Source: Gracilariopsis chorda (lineage: Eukaryota > Rhodophyta > Florideophyceae > Gracilariales > Gracilariaceae). Taken from it: 64,000 nucleotides of DNA. The DNA is taken from assembly GCA_003194525.1 (NCBI GenBank), contig NBIV01000009.1, forward strand, positions 372,001 to 436,000. Direction: 5' to 3'. The notes beneath the pieces were generated by a model, which saw only the letters and a program-made list of their open reading frames with translations, was not told where the DNA came from and made no database searches. Positions 57,731 to 64,000 of the stretch are shown one piece after another. Position 1 is the stretch's first letter; each line of letters begins with the position of its first letter. The translations under genes and the position numbers were made by a program.

Positions 57731-58742
57731 TCATTTTGACCAGAAGCAGATCACCTGTCAAACACAATATTGAAAGACTTCTTTGCTGCATAAAAATGAT
57801 CCATTAAGACGGAAGCCGTCATTTCAGCAAATGGATGACAATTTGAATCCATTTATTCTAGGTAGCCCGTGAAATCCTCTTTCGAATCAACTCGTATATC
57901 ATTAAACCTCGTGGCGATAACTCCCCAAAACGCATCGCGATTGACCCTATTGTCACTCTCTCCTCTCGTTAGTTCGGGCCCACATGCCTTGAATAAAGCA
58001 TGGCGGCAGTGGTCATCATCTTGAACCAGGACGAGCAGCCGTGCAAATTCCTTGAGGGAAAAATATGGTTTGCTTCAGCTAGCATCGAGATCAGTACTTA
58101 CCTGATTGCCTTTGTTCACGATAGCCATGAGCGAGTGCACAATTGAAGGTTTTTTGGCTGGATAAACATTTGCAAGACGTGTTTGTACTTCTGGAACGAT
58201 ATCCCATGTGCGAAAACTTGTTACTTGTTCATGAACCCAAAAATGAAAATCGCTACATGCTCTATTTTTTGTAGCAATTCTTCAAATGCAATACCGTTGC
58301 AATTGCCAGTAAAGAGATGGAGCATACATCGAGAGACCAGTTCGTCCTTTGAGCGATTCCGGATTTTTAGCTTCCACTGTTTGTCTACAAGATGCAAATG
58401 CTTGACAGTCCTGCCATTCAGATAAGTATAGAAACGTGCCATATTGTCTTTGTCTTCGAAAACCAAGGTTTGAAGCTGATAATTTTTAGGAGAGACACTG
58501 CTAGTTGTCGATTTGTCTACCGTTGCAGGAGTTGTAGAAGAGCTTGGACGCTGTCTGCGTGGGCTGCGACGGACAACTTGAGTCTGGGTAAGAAATGAAA
58601 CACTCTGAGAACGGGGAACAAGAGGGGATGAACTGCGATCTGGAACACTGGATACGGCTTGTAGAAATGAGTTTTGAACGGGCTGTTGTGATCGAGAATT
58701 CAAGTTCTGAGTCGGATCTGATGCATTAATAATGTTGGGCAT
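57731..58742 (-). pseudogene. Harbinger accessory gene, 5' part (SANT/Myb-like)
   Basis: The frame starts at 58,742. The N terminus is Ser/Gln/Pro-rich (residues 1-90) with a basic RRSPRRQRPSSS patch, followed by a folded-looking part (FEDKDNMARFYTYLNGR). From about 58,215 the sequence continues in another frame (QVTSFRTWDIVPEVQTRLANVY). It passes an intron at 58,051-58,101 and reads DNRVNRDAFWGVIATRFND (about 57,925-57,980). This is a SANT/Myb-like helix with the WxxIAxxFN pattern found in DNA-binding accessory proteins of PIF/Harbinger, which bring the transposase to the terminal repeats. At least two in-frame stops (about 57,850 and 57,755) suggest it is no longer intact, unless further introns exist. 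Confidence 0.5.
58051..58101 (-). other. Probable 51-bp spliceosomal intron
   Basis: On the minus strand AATCAG|GTAAGTAC opens at 58,101 and TTTTTCCCTCAAG|GAATTT closes at 58,051. Joining keeps the frame (NKGNQ then EFARLL). The 5' site is a perfect consensus and a pyrimidine-rich tract precedes the AG. It sits in the Harbinger accessory gene. Confidence 0.65.
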
Positions 58743-59191
58743 AGGTGCGTTAGTTGTTTGGCAAAGCTCATCGGAGGCCGGTGTTTAGGAAGGTTGAGCA
58801 CAAGGACCGGACTCTTGGAGCGGATAGACGTCTTTTGTCATTACAGAGCACTCAAAACAGTGGAAGATTCTTCGATTAATTGGATCTTGGTTATGCAAGA
58901 GTTGCTGTCGTGGGGGAGATGAAACGAAAGCGAAGGATAGCAGAGCGCATTTGTTGCGTTCCCCGGTGGGCACGAGCTGCCATGCACTCTAGTTTGCGCT
59001 GCTGTTTTGCAGTGGTCGATAACGAGACCCTGGACCACCAGATTGCAGTAAAGGCACATGATAGTTACAGAAATGGTCAACTGATGTATATTAAGAAAAA
59101 CCGAGGACCCAGAGAATGGGCTCGTAAGGTAGCCAATCGTCGTCGGACATGTTGTGTTCACGCCTGAACGCGTGAACGGATGAACGATTAA

Positions 59192-59210
59192 CGCTTGTTA
59201 AGACAGGGCC
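59192..59210 (-). repeat. Harbinger right terminal inverted repeat
   Basis: CGCTTGTTAAGACAGGGCC, the exact complement of the left repeat 19.2 kb away, followed by TGA at 59,211-59,213. A 9-bp GAACGCGTG-type subterminal motif lies just inside (about 59,166-59,180). Confidence 0.9.
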
Positions 59211-59213
59211 TGA

Positions 59214-60367
59214 GTGTCATTTTGCACGAGAAAACGACACGGGACGACGACAGTCCTTAATATGCCCCTTTCTTAGCTAAAAGAGGACAAGAAATGGGTT
59301 CGTGTCTCTAGAGTACCAGCACAGGCGTGCAATGCCAATTTAATGAATAGGCACAAAATATGACAAAGAACCAAGATGAAAGGTAGAACGGAAACCCGGC
59401 AATGACCGTACAACACAACGAGCGACAAATTCCGGGACAATTTAGCAAAGAGACTACATCAGCGGAAAACCTACGCGATCCAAACTTTAGAGCTAGCGTA
59501 GTGCTGATAATCAGTCCTAGTATAGCGCAATGGCCTACACGCACGACTAAAACCTTGGGTCTAGTGCGCGGCCGAAGTGCACCGTGCTACACAAGACGAG
59601 CCCAAACAAGGGCAGTGTAGTACAAGCACGTTAGAAGATGCGGGAGACCGAGCCGCAACACGTAAACGGTTGAGTGGTGAAGTGTGTGATTGATGGCAGG
59701 GAGGAGCAGACTGCTCTAACAGAAGGTGGGGGTGGCCAAAGAGAGGAGAAGTGGTCTGGCCCGAGTTGTCTTGGAGGCCACCGACGCCGGGCTTTCATAG
59801 ACAATTAGGCTGTGCGCATAGTCTCTAGTTATTCATACTAGGTCTAGATAATAACCCATAACAACCTGTCAGGGGACACTTTACTGCCATGTAAATCCAC
59901 CTTGGCAATGACCACTGTCCTGCTTGGTGTATTTTTGTGTCTATATAATATCTGGTGATCGCCGCAGATGATTTTAGCACCCTTGTGTCAACCAACCCGC
60001 TATGTACAGGCCTGCCACCACTGCCATCATTCGCGACATGACTGACGATTCCAGTATATCAGGTCATTCCATTCCATATTATTCTTTTATCGATATGGAA
60101 GCGAAAGGATATGTAGAAACGCATACCCTGGCGCCTACGGCTACTGAAATAAAAACGCTACTAATGCATTCCCTTCCTACATCAAAGGATTTGGTTGGTC
60201 TAAGGACTTATTATTGGAATTGGAGGAGATACTGCGTAGTATTTCTGAAAGCGAAAGGAAATTGGAAGAAGCTGCTGTATTATTGTTGTTGCTGTGCTGC
60301 CGTAGCTAGCGCGGGAAGCGACAGCGCCACCGCCAGGTCAAGCATAAGCATGATTTTCTACGCTACG
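59214..60367. other. Interval with one uncertain ORF
   Basis: The plus-strand frame 60,002-60,388 (128 codons) begins MYRPATTAIIRDMTDDSSI and includes VETHTLAPTATEIKTLLMHSL and GLRTYYWNWRRYCVVFLKAKG. It could be a small real gene or fragment and is not recognised. The rest (59,214-60,000) has no supported gene. A purine-rich GAGGAGAAG region is near 59,700-59,750. Confidence 0.35.
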
Positions 60368-60625
60368 TCAATGCGGCGGAAGTGGTAGAACATCAGCCCC
60401 CAAGAGTTTGAGCAGCACCATGTGCACGCCATACAACGCCACGTTGAGCAGCAGCGACAGGCGGCTGCTCGCATGTGTGTAGAACAGGTAGCTTGCGTGC
60501 CCGATTGCCAGGTAGCTCCACCTCCACATGGCCGGGTGAACCACGCCCGGCGGGCGGTACGGCCACTTGTGCAGGGTGCAGGGTGGTGGCGGCGGGGATG
60601 CAGATGGTGCGTGCCGCACTGGCAA
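60368..60625 (-). pseudogene. GC-rich membrane-protein-like fragment
   Basis: A minus-strand frame has strongly GC-ending codons (for example CTG, CTC, GTG, AGC, CAC), unlike the rest of the window. It reads VVHPAMWRWSYLAIGHASY, then SSRLSLLLNVALYGVHMVLL, compatible with one or two membrane helices. It lacks a convincing start: the upstream frame is Pro-rich. It looks like the last exon or a fragment of a multi-pass membrane protein; the pattern recalls the helices of lipid-modifying enzymes, but I cannot name the family. The adjoining 60,696-61,037 plus-strand frame is also GC-rich, but its Ala/Ser/Glu-rich composition is low-complexity. Confidence 0.35.
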
Positions 60626-61174
60626 TAGTACCGCCTACGTATGAATGCAAGCGGAGCCGCCGGCGACAGGCTGGAACTGACCCTCCGGGCACGGGGTGCA
60701 TGAGGTGGCAGCGCTGGTTAAGACAAGTTATAGCCGGACTGGTCAGAGCGTAGCTCCGAAGGCCACAGAGGGAGCTTCCGTGTCGTTGGGTTCACCCGTG
60801 TCGATTGATGTAGCTCGTTTTGTGGCAGAGGGTAGGAGAGAGGTGGTTGACGGAACGCAGCCAAAGAGGGCGTCATGCAGCGACGCAGAAGTTGAGAGGT
60901 CAAAGAGCGCGTCAACAAGCGCTGTGGTGGACGTAGCAGTGGAACCTGCCCATGAGAGTGGTGAAGGTAAGGGTTCAGGTGAAAAGAAGGCGACGGAGCA
61001 AAGGCGTCAGTCGCAGAGCACGTGGTGCTTGTCTTAAGCTGCCATCCTGCGCTCCAAAAAGCCGTCTGGTCGAGGAGTGAGCTTGTCTGTGCGGGAAAAC
61101 TCTGGTGGCGCGGTGGGTGCTTGTGCAGCGGCGGCGAACGAAAAAATGGACGGCATGCATACTTATGCGTGAGC

Positions 61175-61241
61175 ATGCCCTTGCCATGATGGTAGAACAT
61201 GTAAATTTCGGAGGCATGCCCTGACATCATGGCAAAGGCAT
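61175..61241. repeat. Inverted repeat, 17-bp arms, one mismatch
   Basis: ATGCCCTTGCCATGATG (61,175-61,191) pairs with CATCATGGCAAAGGCAT (61,225-61,241) around a 33-nt loop. It lies between the GC-rich island and the Tc1 relic and may be the end of a small element. Confidence 0.7.
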
Positions 61242-61260
61242 ACGTCCACGTTCAAAAAAT

Positions 61261-61782
61261 TCATTCTGAGGGCCCACCATTGGCGTCCAGCACCACATGC
61301 AGTAGACGTTTATTGATAGAACGGTAAAGCTTCCTTATAAAAGCTTCTCCGATATTATTCCAAACTAATTCAATTTTCGCACTTAGCTCTTCTGTCAGAT
61401 TCCTTGGACTGATAGCGCACGCCAAGCGCGTGAACTCGCGCTGCTGCAGAAGCTCGCAAACCTCACGAGCGCGCGCAAGGACTATGCAATAAAGCGCCCA
61501 AAGTCTACCATTTGAGGATAACGGAAGGACCAAAGGGGATACCGCCATCTTCGTCCCACTTTGATTTTGCCCTTGAAAGAATCTTGGCTCTTTGCAAGCC
61601 TGCCGCGCACCACTAACTTTATACGTGCTACAGACGCAATAGGTCCAGCTCCAAGCACCTCTACAAGGTCTACTGCTCACGACTAACCTCGTTTTGAAGC
61701 ATACAGGGATGTAAGAATATGGCAAGAAGCGGTGCATGAATGGGTTGAAAAAATTTCTATTGCGTCGAAAAGGCCCAGCCAA
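61261..61782 (-). pseudogene. Tc1/mariner transposase C-terminal relic
   Basis: This is a 173-codon open frame. Its last 40 residues (IELVWNNIGEAFIRKLYRS, then INKRLLHVVLDANGGPSE) match the end of Tc1/mariner transposases, where W-x-x-I-x-x-x-x-I-x-x-L-x-x-S-M-x-x-R-x-x-x-V-I-x-A-x-G-G is conserved after the last catalytic acid. The family is normally 340 residues, and the catalytic acids are not visible here. The N-terminal two thirds of the frame do not resemble the family and are probably unrelated or frame-shifted sequence. No terminal inverted repeats or TA duplication were located. Confidence 0.5.
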
Positions 61783-61939
61783 ACGCTGCTGAACTATCTA
61801 CACCATTCTTCGTCGCATACTCATCGAAAATGGCCTACCTCAGCTCAAAACAGCATCCTTGAAGACGCTTAGGCAAAAATCGAATAACAATTTGCCAGAA
61901 AGATGAAATTCAGGCTCTGAAAAAGATTGTGAACTTGGT

Positions 61940-62715
61940 TGCACCGTTAGTTTTATTAAAAAGAAAGATGGAGGGCTAAGAAATGTCCATCGATTATCGT
62001 GTCCTCAAAAAGCAGAAGATAAAATATCAAGTACCATTACCAAGAGTTGATAAAATTTTGAGCCAAATGGGAGGAGAAAAAGTATTCTCTGCCCTTGGTC
62101 TCAAAACAGAATATAATCAAATAAAAAAGAGAAAGTGATGTAGAAAAACAGCCTTTTGAACTAGAAATGGTCAGTTTGAATATTTCATTACACTGTTCGT
62201 TCTTAATGGAGCCCCGAATGCTTCCAAACATTAATGAATATTCTGCGCAGGAAACTGTAGCGCACTGGGGTTTGCCATTATATAGATGCAAGAGGCCTGG
62301 CTTTTATGGGGCAGCCGCACTGTTAATTTAGAGGGCGGTGCCCAGAATGTTTTGTTCTTTGCGGCACTGCCGCCTTGCATTTGGCGTGTATTGGGTGTGG
62401 CGTGTGCACGTGCGACACTGGCCCTTGGCCGACTACAGCGCACAGGCACATGTACAATTGTACAATTATGTACTTTACTTATTAGAGTTGACTAGCTTTA
62501 CAACAGCTCTCGGAGCGGCAGGCCATGTTAGAGTACTGCACGCTCCTGCTTGTAGGTGAAGTACGCTGGCCTCATGGAGGCTTCCAAAATCCAGTTTTGT
62601 TATGGCAACACAAGTCCTTCCGGACTTACTCCCGTGTTGAAGGCGGCAATACGGACTATAGCCTGCGCAACTATAGTCCAGGTCCACCTCGTGGTCCACA
62701 CTCGCCCAGATTCCA
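61940..62715 (+). mobile_element. Second copy of the Gypsy-C RT / LTR-D junction
   Basis: Positions 61,940-62,250 match Gypsy-C RT at 27,425-27,736 (nearly 90% by eye). They are followed by the same GAAAC and by LTR-D sequence from 62,256 that matches 27,742 onward to about 62,715. This copy has about 100 bp extra near 62,340-62,445. The match stops at both ends without LTR boundaries. It is broken. Confidence 0.85.
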
Positions 62716-64000
62716 GAATAACGCTAGAGATTAACATGAAATGCATCTTTGTGATCGTTGGAGCAAGTAGGAATAAATATTGTAGAAAGGGAGAAGGCGG
62801 GATTGCAAATGCGCACTTCTGCGTATGGTAATCACATCTCCACTTTCTCGCTGTGCAGGCCCAGTTTGTGGTGTGGTGCTTGCAAATGTAGAGATGATGG
62901 ACCGCAGAAAAGACAAAGAAAGCTCTGCTGATGAAACCAAGCCATGCAGACACGCGATGCAGGCAGGCTGCAACAGTGCAATGTAGGTCTGGCATGCAGA
63001 ATTTGACGCCAACGACGATGGGCGGAACGTCTTCTATCTAGCCAGTGCTAGAAGAAAGTAGAAACGCATGGATGAGCTTCTGCTTGAGCAGTGTAGACTA
63101 GATTCACATCACACGGACACCTCTTTTGAGGTATGGTATCAAAATTAGTGTGATTCTACCAGTGCTCTCTGATATAGACACGCGACGTGAATATAAAATT
63201 TACTTCAGCACCTCAAAGAATGATCAAATTTACCAGTCTACCAGACGAGTGCTATATATCGTGCATGCATGACGACCAGAGTAAGCTACTTCGATCGATC
63301 AGCTCATTGGTGGTGTTTTTGATCGCTATAACTCTATTTGACCATTTTCGCCTATGTCACAGTTACAGTTTCCGTCTGTCATGACTACCCAACGTAGCAA
63401 CTTAATACATCTGTACATGCGACAACAAACAGCCGCCGCAGTTGCTGTAGCTCTAGGAACAACTTAAAGTATTCAAAAATGAACTTGACTAAAGCCAGAT
63501 TGTAGAATACTAGGATTCAAAGAATATTTAACGTGGGCAGAGAAATTGGACTCTAAAATAACATGGTCTCAGTCTCATGTACTTTTTGTTCCTTCAGACG
63601 TCCTTTCAGAATTCCAAGAAATAGGTTCTTGAAGCTTGTAGAAGATCTAACTTATTTTCTCACGCATATGGAAAGGAAAGAAGAACAAAGCTGAGAAAAG
63701 AAAGGATTCTTCCCAAAATAAATATTGTAGTCTAACAAAGAATACATATAAATTCTAGATTGTTTGATAATCTAGACAATGGGTGTCGGATGGGTGCAGA
63801 AACGATCAAGTTTTACTTTTACCTGTTTTGGTCTTTTGTTCTGCGTCTTGTTCGTGTTGTTTGATGTATAATATGATGTTGGTATTGCTAAGAGCCGGGT
63901 TTATTTTTCTACTAATATTCGGTTTGTACCTCCGAGAGTTGCTGATTGTTGGTTGTATTTGTGTGTCAAAGCCTTTATTGAAGTTCAATGGAACAGATTA
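62716..64000. other. No recognised gene
   Basis: Minus-strand frames at 62,600-63,012 and a plus-strand frame at 63,187-63,384 are unconvincing. From about 63,700 to the edge, the plus strand is TG- and T-rich (GTTTTGGTCTTTTGTTCTGCG), like LTR or 3' UTR sequence, but no partner copy is in the window. CTAGATTGTTTGATAATCTAG at 63,757-63,777 is a near-perfect palindrome. Confidence 0.4.

Larger units (their letters stand above)
40013..59210. mobile_element. PIF/Harbinger DNA transposon (19.2 kb, 6.4 kb without the nested Gypsy-B)
   Basis: The ends are perfect 19-bp terminal inverted repeats, GGCCCTGTCTTAACAAGCG at 40,013-40,031 and its complement at 59,192-59,210. Both are followed internally by related CGTTCA...CCGTT subterminal blocks. 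The flanks carry a 3-bp duplication TGA (40,010-40,012 and 59,211-59,213), the length typical of PIF/Harbinger, which usually takes TAA or TTA. Inside are a DDE transposase gene on the plus strand (40.5-41.7 kb) and a converging accessory gene on the minus strand (58.7-54.9 kb), the usual two-gene plan. Gypsy-B was inserted between the two genes. Perfect terminal repeats and a nearly intact transposase suggest a fairly young insertion. Confidence 0.85.

Noticed and set aside
60718-61230. 170-codon minus-strand ORF, Ser/Pro/His-rich
   Set aside because: Low-complexity and opposite another frame in GC-rich DNA; no start context or domain.
63700-64000. Possible LTR or 3' UTR at the right edge
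   Set aside because: Only composition (TG- and T-rich) supports it; no second copy, no TG...CA ends and no target repeat inside the window.

Overview
The window is nuclear DNA of a eukaryote. I see no prokaryotic operons or ribosome binding sites. The gene content is relics of long nuclear genes, short introns, and a dense nest of eukaryotic mobile elements. The few coding-like stretches are mostly intron-poor, and one intron of 51 bp has canonical sites. A florideophyte-like red alga is my best guess at the source, but this is a weak inference. No rRNA or tRNA gene was recognised.

Layout. (1) 1-2,640 is the pol end of a Ty3/Gypsy relic, here called Gypsy-A. Its likely distal part returns at about 11,830-15,168: a chromodomain-like stretch, an antisense gene, a polypurine tract and a 941-bp LTR. 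(2) Between these parts, 2,700-11,200 holds decayed host genes and DNA transposons. There is an AMSH/USP8-like fragment, a collapsed copy of the giant HAT-complex scaffold Tra1/TRRAP (4.2-8.3 kb) and a hAT transposase relic on the minus strand. (3) 15.2-18.1 kb has weak coding-like stretches and a probable DNA-binding plus coiled-coil gene. (4) 18,147-34,874 is one old Gypsy element (Gypsy-C). A Helitron (about 20.6-26.8 kb), three solo LTRs (27,742-28,700; 30,052-30,993; 31,560 to about 32,507) and a 1.05-kb unknown insertion in its 3' LTR have opened it up. (5) 34.9-40.0 kb is the most host-like stretch, with small secreted cysteine-rich proteins. (6) 40,013-59,210 is a PIF/Harbinger transposon with perfect 19-bp terminal inverted repeats and a TGA target duplication. 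It carries a DDE transposase, a convergent accessory gene, and inside it a 12.8-kb Gypsy element (Gypsy-B, 42,082-54,899). (7) 59.2-64 kb holds a GC-rich coding island, a Tc1/mariner C-terminal relic and a duplicated piece of Gypsy-C.

The most notable result is a gene lying antisense to gag-pol, between integrase and the 3' LTR. It is present in both Gypsy-A and Gypsy-B and shares short conserved motifs in the same order although the two elements are clearly diverged. I recognise no known domain in it. The LTR elements are treated as fossils: all of them are broken.
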